Shown: piece after piece, positions 23,032 to 33,718 of the stretch
Layout of the letters: each line of letters opens with the position of its first letter
How positions within the stretch are numbered: the first letter of the stretch is position 1
Assembly (NCBI RefSeq): GCF_029407905.1
Contig: NC_073628.1
Location: 21,791,501-21,855,500 of the forward strand
DNA: 64,000 nucleotides
Source of the DNA: Bubalus kerabau
Lineage: Eukaryota > Chordata > Mammalia > Artiodactyla > Bovidae
Direction of reading: 5' to 3'
Notes under the pieces: generated by a model
Database searches by the model: none
Told to the model about the DNA's origin: nothing
The model's input: only the letters and a program-made list of their open reading frames with translations
Program-made: the position numbers and the translations under genes

Positions 23032-23444
23032 TGTCTAACTTTGCGGCTTCCCTGGTGGTCCAGTGATTCCGAATCCACCTGCCAGTGCAGGAGACACGGG
23101 TTCAGTCTCTGGTTGGGGAAGATCCTACAAGCCGCAGATCAACTAAACCCGCATGTACCACAGCTACGGAGCCTGTGCCGTAGAGCCCGTGAGCCACAAC
23201 TCCTGAGCCCAAGTGCTGCAACTGCTGAAGCCCACTCACCTAGAGCTTGTGCTCCACAGTGAGAGAAGCCACGGCAGTGAGAAGCCCATGCACCGAAAGT
23301 AGAGAGTAGCCCCCTCTCGCCAAAACTAGAGAAAAGGCTGCACGCAGCAACACCCAGCACAGCCAAAAATAAATAAATAAGTAAAATTAAAGAGAACTGG
23401 TCCCCATGGCCATCTCAAAAAAAAAAAAAATTTGTCTAACTTTG
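23032..23444 (+). mobile_element. Long tRNA-Glu (CHR-2-like) SINE with 12-bp target duplication
   Basis: Body 23044-23432. Head 'ggcttccctggtggtccagt', then the tRNA-unrelated body ('gccgtagagcccgtgagcca', 'gcacgcagcaacacccagca'). The tail has two A-rich tracts separated by a short segment holding TGGTCCCCAT (23398-23407). Perfect direct repeats TGTCTAACTTTG flank it at 23032-23043 and 23433-23444. Confidence 0.92.
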
Positions 23445-25999
23445 TCCTTCAGTCCATTTTTGTGCACCCACCCCTCCCTACCTCTCCATCAAAGCACCCA
23501 GTACCCCCTAGCTGGTAGCTGGCCGCTACCATCTTCAAGTCTTGAGCTACAGGATTATTGTTTTATTAGTCTTCTCTCCCAAGACAGAAGACGATGCTGG
23601 GAGAGAGCCGTGCTTTACCCATAGGGATAAACTGCAAATATAAGCAGCATGATTCCAGGCAGGAGAGATCTGTGAGTGAGGGGCTTTCACGTGACCATCC
23701 CCCAACTCAGAGCATGTTTGTGACTGCTGAAGGCCTGGAGTATCCAGACAGACTTTTCTCCAGACGACTTCCAGACGACGGCGGCACCTACCATCTCCAT
23801 TGACTTTAGCAATAGAACAGTTTCGTTTCTTTCAATCCTATTTATAAAACCATTTTTTACACCGCTGCTTCAATTCAGCCCCATCTGCAGTTCCTTCCAT
23901 TAATCACAGTAGAACTCCCCACTGTAGCTTTCATTACCTGCTCGAAATGAATGTGGAGAGAAAACATAATTAGATGCCACTTTTAAAAAATAATATCTCG
24001 GAAATAGAGCAATGACTTAAATAAAAAAGAAAGAAGGGGGAAAAAAAAAAACCCATTTGAACTAATGGGCCAAATTACCTTAGGTTAAGCTGGATTTTAA
24101 ATCAGGTTTTTCTTTCTTTCTTTCTCTTTCTGCCCCCCTGCCACCCCTCCAGTGAATCATGACAGATCTAGAGTTCAGCTGGATGGGTGATTAGATTTGC
24201 TCGTCCCAGCTGAAACAATGAAATATTTCTGTAATATTAAACGCGTCAAACTGATCAAAGTGCAGTGTCAAAATTCTAAGTGCTCCTTCTCGTCCAATCC
24301 CCTCCGCTCTGGCAAAATGCAGCACATTTTATTTGCTGCCCCTAAATTCCCTGAGGTTCTTGAAACCTGACCCATGCTGCCTGATTGGCAGGGGGTAGCG
24401 CCTCTCTGCTGGAGGTGTTTGCCCCCACCCACACCGAAGGCCATCTCACCTACCAAGCCCGCACCCCCCCGCCCCCCCCACCCCCCCACCCCCCCACCCC
24501 CGTGTCTTGACTGTGGTTTGCGCCTCTTTCCGCCTGAAATACAGACTTTGTATTTGAAATACAGACTTTTTTTTTCTTTCTTTCCAGAAAAGGGTATTTT
24601 TTTAATTCAAGTAACCAGAGGGGGATCCCCAGGCCGGGACAAATAATGACTACCTCCTCCCCGACAGAACAGGTGGAGAAGGTGGCCCCCGCACATGACA
24701 GTCAACACAGCCCCCCCTCACTCTGCTGCAGCATCCCAGGGGCACAGCCCCACCTTCCCTGGGACTGGGGTAGTCGGTACCCGCTTTGCTCCAGGCCCCT
24801 TCCTCCAAGAGCTTCCTGGAGGAGGGGACCGTAGCAGAACACGAGGCAATGAGGATGAACATTTGACGCTGGTAGCCGCAACAGTGACAGATGTCCAAGA
24901 ATGAAACATTTAACAAACAGCAACACAACTGTCCAGAGGTAGTTTGCAACAGAGGAAAGAGGGAATCAGAACCTCGGGGGTTGGGGAGGAGCAGAAGGCT
25001 GGGAGTGGGCAAGACTAGCTCCTTGTTATTAGTGCCCCGAGGGAAGGAAGGAGGGGAAACTGAGGCCTAGAGTGGAAGCAGACAGGGACGGGGAGTGGCT
25101 CCAGCTCGCCTGAAGTGAGGGGAGCCCAGGCCTACTGGGCCTCACCTGGATAAAAGAGACTCTGTGTTTTCCATCATTGCAACTGGATTCCAGGATGAGG
25201 GCAAGGCGGGCTGGAGACTGCCTAGAGCTGGGAGGGGGCTTACATTCCTACCTTCTTTCCTGTGCCCCCAAGAGGGTGGCCCAACCTAGTGTAGGGACTA
25301 GGCAAGGCGGGAAGAAGAGGGGGTGTGAGCCACCCCTGGGGAGACACAGGTCAGTCGGGGGGTGGGGGGCATCTCGGGGCAGTCACCCCGCTCCAGTGGC
25401 CGCACCGGCTGCCGCTAGTACAGTGGCGTGGGGTGGGTCCGAATGTGAGGATGAGATGGGGCTGGGGCCCCTTTCAAGGCCGGGGAGCCCTCCCAGGCCC
25501 CTTAACGGGAAGCCAGAGGGGAGAGTCAGAGGGGATCCCCAAACCAAGAGCACAGCCAGCAAGGTCCCCACCACGGAGGGAGGAGGGTGCAGCAGTGCAG
25601 AAGCAGCTAAGTAGAAGTCAGCTTGGTGCGGGAGGGCAGGCGTGGCGTGTGGGTGAGGGGTCGCTGGGACCTGAAGTCAAAGGGAGCTGCCCCCCCACTC
25701 GGGCCCAGGGACCCTGCAGCAGCTGGTGTGCTGTGTAGTGTGGTGGTGAGGGTGCAGGTGGGTGGCGATGATGTGAGGGCCTGGGAGAAGGGGCTACCCA
25801 ACCGAGTGGCTGAGCCTGGCAAGAAACCCTCAGAAAGAGCGTATCAGGTGGTGTAAAACCCAGGCAAGGTTCAGGGTGCTCTGGACCCCCACCCCTCGAC
25901 CAAGGGTCCAAGTGCTCCTCGGGCTGCTCAACTTGACCCAAATTCCTCAGTTTCTTCCCCTGTAAATAAGAGTAATTCAGTACTGCCCACTCAGCCTAC
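23445..25999. other. Unique sequence with C-run and GC-rich part
   Basis: 23820-24270 is AT-rich with TCF/SOX-type motifs (ATCAAAG 24254-24260, AACAATG 24214-24220). TTTC repeats lie at about 24107-24130, a long C-rich run at 24463-24501, and a CpG-richer, G-rich stretch at about 25320-25560. A MIR-like remnant ('cctcagtttcttcccctgta') is at about 25945. The frames at 25177-25614 and 25325-25738 overlap each other in GC-rich DNA, where stops are rare. Confidence 0.4.
24463..24501 (-). other. C-rich run, G-quadruplex candidate on the minus strand
   Basis: Runs of five to eight C separated by single A or G. The minus strand therefore has at least five G runs with one-base loops, the strongest quadruplex pattern in the window. 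Confidence 0.8.
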
Positions 26000-26170
26000 A
26001 GCAAGCACAGGGAACTCTGCTCAATGTTATGTGGCAGGCTGGGTGGGAGGGGAGTTTGGGGGAGAGTGGATACATGTATGTCTGGCTGAGCCCCTTCTCT
26101 GTTCGCCTGAACTATCACAACATTGTTAATCGGCTATACCCCAATACGAAAGTTAAGGGAAAAAAGATTA
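26000..26170 (+). mobile_element. L1 3' end, short sense fragment
   Basis: 'acagggaactctgctcaatg' followed by 'ttatgtggcaggctgggtgg', 'gaactatcacaacattgtta' and 'tcggctataccccaatac'. This matches the L1 3' UTR seen again at 27.57 and 48.6 kb. Heavily 5'-truncated. Confidence 0.82.
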
Positions 26171-26314
26171 AGCGGATTATGGAGGAGCCTGTAACCAGGC
26201 CAGGAGGAGGTCACTTGAACACCATTGTGAGTGTCATCTGCTGCTCAGTGGGCGAGTTGTCTGCAGAAGCTGGGCAGTTCGCATTGGTGAAGGCACGTTT
26301 TAGACGCGAACATG

Positions 26315-26550
26315 GAACCATGCGGAGAGCTCAGCTTCAGAGTCAGACCAGTCTGGATCTGGGTTTCTGTTCTGGTACTTTCTAGCTGTGTGGCCACGAG
26401 CAAGTTCCTTGGTCTTTCAGGAACACGGTCTCTTGTTTGTACAATGGAGATGATATTACATACCTGCCTTTTAAGATCTCTGAGGTGTTATAATTAAATG
26501 AAACGTATATTTAAGCACCTGGGACAGAGTAGGCTCTCAATAAATGATGG
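26315..26550 (+). repeat. MIR SINE, near full length
   Basis: The tRNA-like head, the core 'ttctagctgtgtggccacga', 'tgtttgtacaatggagatga' and the 3' end 'gctctcaataaatgatgg' are all in order. Confidence 0.88.
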
Positions 26551-26761
26551 CTTTATCACTGAGGTGCTCTGTTTACTGGACATCGTCTGGAAGAATAAGG
26601 AAACGAGATGTCGCTCTGCCTTTAAGGAATTTCTTGACTGACGCCAGGTCAGCCCTGAGGCACTGGGGGGCTCAGGGTGGAGTTCATTTCTTTTCTTTTT
26701 CCATAAACTTTTTTTCAGGTAACTACCTCATTCATGCAGCAATAATCTCTTTCTGGGTTTT

Positions 26762-26780
26762 TGTGTGTGTGTGTGTGTGT
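26762..26780. repeat. (TG)n microsatellite, about 19 bp
   Basis: Short TG run in otherwise unique T-rich DNA, not attached to a SINE. Confidence 0.85.
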
Positions 26781-27389
26781 TTTAATGTTGTTTTGTTTGG
26801 TTTGGGCCTTCTGTTCTCAAGACCTGCTAGGGCTAAAATAAGAAAGGCCATTTCTGGGAAGAGAAAGGACGGAGGAAGCCAGAAAATGGGATATCTGCAG
26901 TGACTTCATCTCTTAACAAATGAGAAACAAGCTCGAGATGTACAGATAAAGTGCTATTAATTACCACCCAGCAAATATGGAACCACAATGCGGTACTACT
27001 GGAAAAGAACCAGGAGCCTCAGCCTGGTTACTGAAGGGCCCCGCTCATCTCCGTGAACCCTGAATCCCGTTTGTGTGGCTTTGAGAAACTCTGAGAACCC
27101 CACGGGAGGCACAGGCAGGGCACGCCAGGTGGAGTCTGGACAGGTTCCTGCATGAAGCCCACTTCCACCTGTGGCCCGTGTCAGGGATGGGGGGAAAGAG
27201 GGAGCTGTCTGCTGGGAGGAAGGCAGAGGACCAGAGGAGGCGGGTAGGTGGGGCAGCCAGCAGCGCTGCTGGGGGGTCTTCTCACCTTGGAATAAAGACA
27301 GGTTAGATTTTGTTCCTGGGCTTAGCTGTGGGCCTTGCACACTTAGTAACCAGCACACAGGAAGCCTTAGATGTACTTGTGCATTTAAG
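26781..27389. other. Unique noncoding sequence
   Basis: No recognised transposon. Minus-strand (26996-27559) and plus-strand (27171-27716) frames overlap here and both run into the SINE-L1 chimera. Confidence 0.4.
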
Positions 27390-27753
27390 ATGTCCTGCCC
27401 TGGGACCTCCTTGTTGGTCCAGTGGTTAAGACTCCGAGCTTCCACTCCTGAGGGCACAGGTTCAGCCCCTGGCTGGGAAAGTTCCATGTGCCCCACAGTG
27501 TGGCTAAAAAGGAAAAAAAAAAAAAAAGAGAGAAGTAAAATTTTTTTTATAAAACCCACTGTATCACACAGGGAACTCTGCTCAGTGTCACATGCAGCCT
27601 GGATGGGAGGGGAGTCTGGGGGAGAATGGATACACGTATATGTATGGCTGAGTCCCTTCTCTGTTCACCTGAAACTATCACAAAATGTTAATCGCCTTTA
27701 CCCCAAAACAAAATAAAAAGTAAAAATAATAATAAATAAAATGTCCTGCCCTG
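27390..27753 (+). mobile_element. Chimeric SINE-L1 retroelement with one 13-bp target duplication
   Basis: Body 27403-27740. The left part is a full-headed tRNA-Glu SINE (from 'ggacctccttgttggtccag') ending in an A15 tract near 27525. It is joined to a 5'-truncated L1 3' end (from about 27567, 'cacacagggaactctgctca') that ends in its own A-rich tail. Perfect direct repeats ATGTCCTGCCCTG flank the whole unit (27390-27402 and 27741-27753), and I see no duplication at the internal junction. A full-length small RNA joined by its 3' end to an L1 3' end is the known pattern of template switching during L1 reverse transcription. Confidence 0.85.
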
Positions 27754-28662
27754 AGCAACCTAGTGCACACACAAGTCTCCGCTAGTTCACCATGTCCCCG
27801 CACCCCCTCATCCACTGGTGGATGCCAAGATGGAGAAGAAGATAACACATTGACGTGTCCTGCGTGTCATCCTGGTGTTCACGTAAGCGATCTCATTCCT
27901 TCTACCCCTGGGATGACCACCATCGTTGTATCATTAGGGAAACCAAGACTTGGAGATGCTTAGCCCTTGCCTGAATCCTTCGCCAGGATCCACATGTGAC
28001 CCCGAAGCCCCTGTTCTCTCTCCACCACATGCTGTCCTACCCCTAGACCCCAGAGTCGTGGGGACTGCTTGGGTGGTAACGCATGGCGACCGGTGATAGG
28101 GAGGTGAGCGGCGTCACCTTCTCCCTGCCTCGGTGGCCACTGCCCTCGGCACTCTGGAACTGCAACCGCCAACACACTCTCTGCCTTGAATGTGTGTGTC
28201 CTGCTTCCCTCTCCTGGCCCCAGCGCAATGCACTGACAGCCACCTTTGTGCCCAAAGTCAGCTCCCAATCAGGAGGACACATTAATTCTCCCCTTGACAA
28301 ACATAGCCCAGCTCAGCACACTCACCCAGATTCTGATGCCGAATCTGCATCAGAAAATTGCCAAATGGAGCAAAAGTGGGAAACTTACTACTTGAGAAAA
28401 CTTTAGCCCTTTTTATCCTCTGCAATCTGAACAAGATGCTGCTCCTAAAGATAATGTGTTCTGATGTAACAAATTGCTGGCTCCCTGAATAGCACCTCTC
28501 CCTCCCGCACTCCATGACAGCCGGAGTAGGGTGCAGCCTTTGAATTCTTCCCGGGTACCACAGGGACAAGCCTGGCAGCCCCCATCAGCCGCTCTCTCTG
28601 TGACCTTTCACCCTCCCCCTACGCAATTTTCTCAGCTGTAAAATCAGGAGACGGGTCTAGAC
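27754..28662. other. Unique or unrecognised sequence
   Basis: A possible antisense MIR remnant lies at about 27870-27985 ('cattagggaaaccaagactt'). The frames at 28083-28406 and 28282-28569 lie on opposite strands and neither has a recognisable domain. Confidence 0.35.
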
Positions 28663-28858
28663 AAGGATTGCTCAGCCTCAGCACTGTTGACCTGTGGGGT
28701 AGGGTGACCCATTGTGGCAGGGCCTGTTCTGGGTGTGGAAGGACGTGTAGGAGCAACCTTGGCCCCAGGATGCCAGGAGCACATGCACGCCCCCCTCCCC
28801 ACCAGCTGTGACAACCCAGGGTACCTTTGGACATCTTCTGCAGAACAGAAGAGAATCA
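28663..28858 (-). mobile_element. MER20-type hAT-Charlie element
   Basis: 'ctcagcctcagcactgttga', 'aggacgtgtaggagcaacct' and 'accagctgtgacaacccagg' follow the reverse complement of MER20. Its right end is degraded. Confidence 0.75.
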
Positions 28859-28934
28859 CTTGCCTATATAGTTGCTGAGGATCCTTCCAACCTTCGAGCT
28901 CTCTGTTTAGAAGGCAAGAGGAACACACAAAGAG

Positions 28935-29150
28935 CTTGGATGGGGTGGCTGACCAGAGGTGGACCCCTCTATTCAAATCTTAGCTCTGGCGTTTACATTT
29001 CAGCTTTTTATGTAACTGGTCAAATGACTTTACTTCTCTGAGCCTCAGTTTGCTTATCTGCAAAATGGACGTGACCATACCTATTTCATAGGGTGGATTG
29101 AAGGATTCAATGAGAAAATGTATATAAAATGTCTGGCACATAGTATATAG
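28935..29150 (+). repeat. MIR SINE, near full length
   Basis: 'attcaaatcttagctctggc', 'ctgagcctcagtttgcttat' and 'ctgcaaaatggacgtgacca', then the 3' end 'tctggcacatagtatatagc'. All parts are in order. Confidence 0.88.
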
Positions 29151-29407
29151 CCCCCTAAACGAGGCTGTTTTTGCTGTGATGGCAACTGAAAGTAAACCAG
29201 ATCATCTGTTTTCCCTGGACAGTCCCTCTGGTGACCCAGTTCATGCAGACTCACATAAAACTGGCCAGCCAGCCGCAATACCTATGCAAAGAAAGACGCT
29301 AATACATGTATTAAACACCGCTCTATCCTTGCAGTATGTTAGCTGTGGGAATTCTCAGGCTACATCAGAACTGTAAACAGCAGTGAGAACCAATAAGCAT
29401 AGTTATG

Positions 29408-29526
29408 GTGATGGACGTGAGTCTCAGTGAACTCCGGGAGTTGGTAATGGACAGGGTAGCCTGGCGTGCTGCGATTCATGGGGTCGCAAAGAGTCGGACA
29501 CGACTGAGACACTGATCTGATCTGAT
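29408..29526 (+). mobile_element. BovB LINE 3' end, short
   Basis: 'atggacgtgagtctcagtga', 'acagggtagcctggcgtgct' and 'gtcggacacgactgagacac', ending in a ctgat repeat tail. Only the last ~120 bases of BovB are present. Confidence 0.88.
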
Positions 29527-30305
29527 GGCTGTGGGCATAGCCAGACCCCGGTCAAAGTGCAGATGCCGAGAAGCTCAGGGTCTGGAAATATCAGGGTATT
29601 TCTTTTGTACCTTCAGTATTAGGAGTCAGTTCTCTGAGTTTTCCATTAAATTTAGATCATCCATCCCCTGTTACCCAGGATGAATGCGGTATAGGAGACC
29701 AGAAGGGGTGAAAAGTAATTTTTAGCTGGATTTGTTCACTCTCAATTTCATGTCTCCTCTTTGGCTTAGTTCTGGCCCCCAAGCACCATTTACTTCAGTT
29801 CATATAGAAAGAGACAAGGAAATAATATTAACATCTGTCCTGAAACCAGAGTTACAGGATCCAACGCCTTCTTTTCTCATTTCCCATCTTCAGAGGCCTG
29901 GCAGCCGTCCGTTCCCTCCAAAGCCACCTTCTCCAGTAAGCCCCAATTCCCTGGGGCACCTTACCAAGTTCAGACCCTGGTCTGGCCTGCCCCATGAGCG
30001 GTTTGGCTTTTCAACGGAAGTGTTGAGCTGGCAGGTCTCAGGCCTGGTTTCTGTATTAACTGTCCACAAAGAATGGATGGGGGACACTGGCATGGGGCCG
30101 ATGGAGACTCCCCTTCCTCTCTTCCTGGTGGGTCCTGCTTGAGTCTCTGACACTCCAGGGTCCCACGGTGCTCACCTGGCCTTGTTGGTTTCCTTTGCTA
30201 TTACTCATCTCCTGTTCCACTCTTTGGCTTCTGATTCATGCGCAGATCCAGTCGTGTTTTGGCACGACTGCAAAGTGCTGGTCTCTTTCATGTATTTCAA
30301 TCTCA
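29527..30305. other. Unique noncoding sequence
   Basis: No recognised transposon. The 136-codon frame at 29732-30142 has no recognisable domain. Confidence 0.4.
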
Positions 30306-30442
30306 CCTAGCCTTCCTGCTGCTGCTGCTGCTAAGTCACTTCAGTCGTGTCCAACTCTGTGCAATCCCATAGACGGCAACCTACCAGGCTCCCCCGTCCC
30401 TGGGATTCTCCAGGCAAGAACACTGGAGTGGGCCTAGCCTTC
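30306..30442 (-). mobile_element. BOV-A2 SINE fragment with 10-bp target duplication
   Basis: Body 30316-30432 begins with the gctgctgctgct 3' end in reverse, then 'aagtcacttcagtcgtgtcc'. Only one monomer is present. Direct repeats CCTAGCCTTC lie at 30306-30315 and 30433-30442. Confidence 0.9.
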
Positions 30443-30789
30443 TTAGGAACTTGTTTTACAGATTTACAGAGAGATCGAGGGTATCATCAAAGGTCACCAC
30501 TAACCGTTGGTAGAACTGAGTTGACATGTCCCCAAAACTCTGAGTCCCGGTGCTTGATCCTCTCCCCAGCAGCTGCCAACCATGGTCCCAACAGGAAAAT
30601 TCTTTCTTCCCTAAGATGGGAAACATCCCCTATGAACCTCCATGCTACAGATGCTGTGATTGGTCCAGGCCATGCCAGTCAGCCCTGCCCTTGACCAGAG
30701 CCAGAAACAGGGCTGAACTAAAAGACAGTGTCATTCTCTAAACATTTACATCCGAGCCTTTCCATCATCATTCCCTCGGCCTCAGTTAA

Positions 30790-31010
30790 CACCCAACCAC
30801 CCCTTTACTTTCACTTGCAAACTCCTATACATTCTTCTAGAATCGGCTCAAGAATCACCTTTTCAGAGAAAGTTTCTCTGACCTCTCCATGAATCCCCCT
30901 CTCACTGTGAATATATCTCTACTATAGCAGTGCCATTTTGTGTCTTATTTATCACTTTCCACAATTCCTAGGATATAACAGTAGTCAATCAAGGGTTCAT
31001 AAATGAACAA
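30790..31010 (+). repeat. L2 LINE 3'-end fragment
   Basis: 'aatcaccttttcagagaaag', then 'tttctctgacctctccatga', 'tgtgtcttatttatcacttt' and 'aagggttcataaatgaacaa' track the sense L2 3' region to near its end. Confidence 0.65.
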
Positions 31011-31234
31011 ACAGATGAAAGGAAAAATGGAGGAGGTTGGGTGGTGTACATAAATCTTGGGCCAAATAACTAACACAGTATTTGAACTACTTTCAAAATT
31101 GTCCAAGAAAAATCTATCATGGATTTTGAAAGTAGAGCTTTTTTTAAAATTTTTTTCATGAAAGCCTGGAAATTTTGAGAGAGCAGCAGAGAAAAGCCTA
31201 TTTCTTCCCACCCACTGCTTGATTTCCTCTAGAG

Positions 31235-31365
31235 CAGTGTGTCTCAAGCTTTAATGGGCACACGAGTCACCTGGAGATCTTGTTAAGATGCAGATTCTGA
31301 CTCAGTGGTTCTGGGGTGGGGCTCCCAGGTGACCCCCAAACTGTAAGACTACACCTTGAGAAGCA
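31235..31365 (+). mobile_element. MER5A-type hAT-Charlie element
   Basis: Starts with the terminal repeat 'cagtgtgtctcaagctttaa', then 'gagtcacctggagatcttgt' and 'actcagtggttctggggtgg', ending near 'cttgagaagcag'. Both terminal regions are visible. Confidence 0.82.
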
Positions 31366-32294
31366 GACTCTGATTCCTTCTGAGCTGCTTCCTGCCTCGT
31401 CTGAAGTCCCTGGCCTGTCCCTTTGAACCCCTGGCAGGGGCAGAACGCCCTGGCATCCCTGTGCCAGCTTGGCAAGGCAGCTGTCTGCTAGTTTATTTAT
31501 TCCCTCCCATTATCACCAGAGGAAGAGAGTCTGTAGACATGCCACATCTTGTTTACAGCAAGCTTCAGAAAAGTTAAAAGTGCAAGTTTAAAAAAAAAAA
31601 AAAATATGGCCTCAACAGCCCCTTAGAATCACACGTATCAGGGAAAAAATGGGCTAAAGGAAATTCATAAAATATTAAATGACACTGTGTCAAGACACAG
31701 ATAGGGGCAGAACAGTAATTAAAGTAAACAGCGCATCAAAACCCTGGCTGAAGCCGTTATTTAAATTGAAAGGAAGTGTAGGAATGGATCATGTAGCCTC
31801 GTATAAATGTGTTTCCAAGAGCCTTTTAAGAATATTAATGATTATGGAAGTATAATGGCGGCATATCAGTGATCATCTTTACTGCAAGTGACAGCTCAGA
31901 GGGAGAAGAAAAGAGCCGAGATCCTTCTTAAAGATACCGCCCCTTTGATCGTCCCAGCACACTGTGTCTCTCCCGGGGACAGAGAAGGACTGGGAGGATG
32001 ATGAAGGTGTCCCGAGTTTAGGGCGCCGCTTTCCTGCGGTGAGAGGGACAGAGGGCTGTCCAGACAGGGCGCCTTGGCGGTGACTGTGGTCCTCCTCCTC
32101 TGGTCCAGGATACCAGCTGAGCTCCTGCTGGGCGTGTGGCCTGTGACACCTTGCCATGGCTAAAAATACTTTCCCGCCTTGCTTGAAAGTTACCGAAAAC
32201 TTGCAACAGCCCCAAACCAAAAGGGAGACTGGAGAGAACCATAACTGATGTTTCAACAAAGGGGCTAGAAATTACCGGTCTGAATTGAAAGGTT
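31366..32294. other. Unique sequence including an AT-rich motif-dense block
   Basis: A15 tract at about 31590-31604. 31640-31910 is repeat-free and AT-rich, with an ATTAATGATTATGG stretch (31834-31847). The remainder is GC-richer. The 126-codon minus-strand frame at 31879-32259 shows no domain. Confidence 0.4.
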
Positions 32295-32519
32295 GTACTC
32301 TTATTAAAGGAGCCTCCCAGGTGGCACAGTGGTAAAGAATCTACCTGCTAATGCAGGAAATGCAGGTTCAATCCCTGAGTCAGGAAGATCACCTGAAGAA
32401 GGAATGCAACCCTCTCCAGCATTCTTGCCTGGAAAATCCTATGGACAGAGGAGCCTGGAGGGCTACAGTCCATGGAGTGGCAAAGAGTCAGACACAACTG
32501 AGCACCCACGTACTCTTAT
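32295..32519 (+). mobile_element. Bov-tA SINE with 10-bp target duplication
   Basis: Body 32305-32509, sense, head 'gagcctcccaggtggcacag'. Direct repeats GTACTCTTAT lie at 32295-32304 and 32510-32519. Confidence 0.92.
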
Positions 32520-32524
32520 CAGAG

Positions 32525-32727
32525 GTGAAAGTGAAAGGGTTTATTAGTCGCTCCGTCGTGTCCGATTCTTTGCAACCCTATGGACTGTAACTCACCAGAT
32601 TCTCCAGGCAAGAATACTGGAGTGGGCTGCTATTTCCTTCTCTAGGGGATCTCCCTGACCCAGGGATCAAATCCAGATCTCCTGCATTGCAGGCAGATTC
32701 TTTACCATCTGAGCCACCAGGAAAGCC
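32525..32727 (-). mobile_element. Bov-tA SINE
   Basis: Reverse orientation, starting with the 'gtgaaagtgaaagggtttat' 3' end and finishing with the head 'gagccaccaggaaagcc'. It lies six bases after the previous element's right duplication, so two SINEs stand tail to tail. No clear duplication of its own. Confidence 0.92.
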
Positions 32728-33504
32728 TCCAAATATCTCAAGATGCCTCTGAGCCCAGTGTTCATGTCTTCAGTGTCACGATAAGGGTGGTCTCCCTCCT
32801 CTGATGTTGGATTTCACCAAAACTATCCAAGAATCCAATGGGTAGGCAAGCTGTTCAGGGTCCAAAACAGAGCTCTTAAGCCCTGTTTTCCCCTAGGGCT
32901 CAGCGTCTTGCCAACCTCTGTTTTCTGGTAAGAGAAAGCGCTCCCACTGGGCCTTTGTTGTCTATGGCCCTCTGGGGGTCAGAGTCCAGGTTTCTCCTTA
33001 GGCTGCTTCTTCTTCAGCAAAGTCTCTCAACGAGCAGCGTCCCAGCACCACAAGGTCACCTTCCTAAAAGTGTCTCCTCTCTTCTCCGAGGTGGCAGCCA
33101 AGCCACAGCCAGTATCCTGGTTCTGGGCCAGGCTTCCCAGGCCAAAGTTGAGAGCAGGAGCTGGAAGAAAAGACTCGGTCTTCATTGTCTCTCCATCCCT
33201 CGATCGGGCCTTCCTGGGGCTGGGATGGATTGGATTGGTCATTGTCATGAGGCTGTTTAGGCCTGACTTACTTGCTAAGAAGCATCGTCTTCTCCAGCTG
33301 ACCAGACAGCTCCAGAGTTTTGAGCCCAAGCTCAGCTGACAACGAGAGCACTGCTTCCCTTTCTGTGCTTGTATTTTCTCAAGGTGGCCTCATGAGGAGT
33401 GGACAGGATTGGGGATGTTCCTGCAACCCTGGGCTCAATATAGTAACTTACCAAGTTATTGCATTATAAACTATAAAGTCATTTTATTGTTAATAATAGT
33501 TTCG
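32728..33504. other. Unique noncoding sequence
   Basis: No recognised transposon. The ~100-codon frames at 32955-33329 on both strands overlap one another. Confidence 0.4.
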
Positions 33505-33718
33505 TGTTGTTGTTCGGTTGCTAAGTCCTGTCTGACTCTTTGCGACCCCGTGGACTGTATGTAGCCTGCCAAGCTGCTCTGCCCGTGAGATTTCCCAGGC
33601 AAGAATACTGGACTGGGTTGCCATTTCCTTCTCCAAGGGATCTTCCTGACCCAGGGATCAACCCTGTGTCTCCTACATTGGTAGGCAGATTCTTTACCAC
33701 TGTACCATCAGGGAAGCC
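33505..33718 (-). mobile_element. Bov-tA SINE
   Basis: Reverse-orientation copy from 'tgttgttgttcggttgctaa' to the head 'gtaccatcagggaagcc'. The flanks 'agtttc' and 'agtagc' are too diverged to claim a duplication. Confidence 0.92.

Noticed and set aside
25177..25738. Overlapping 145- and 137-codon frames
   Set aside because: Two forward frames and reverse frames are open together in GC-rich DNA where stops are rare. No domain or start context sets one apart.
26996..27716. Open frames of 187 codons (minus) and 181 codons (plus)
   Set aside because: They overlap each other and run through the SINE-L1 chimera. The sequence encodes repeat text (poly-K/F from A/T tracts), not a recognisable protein.
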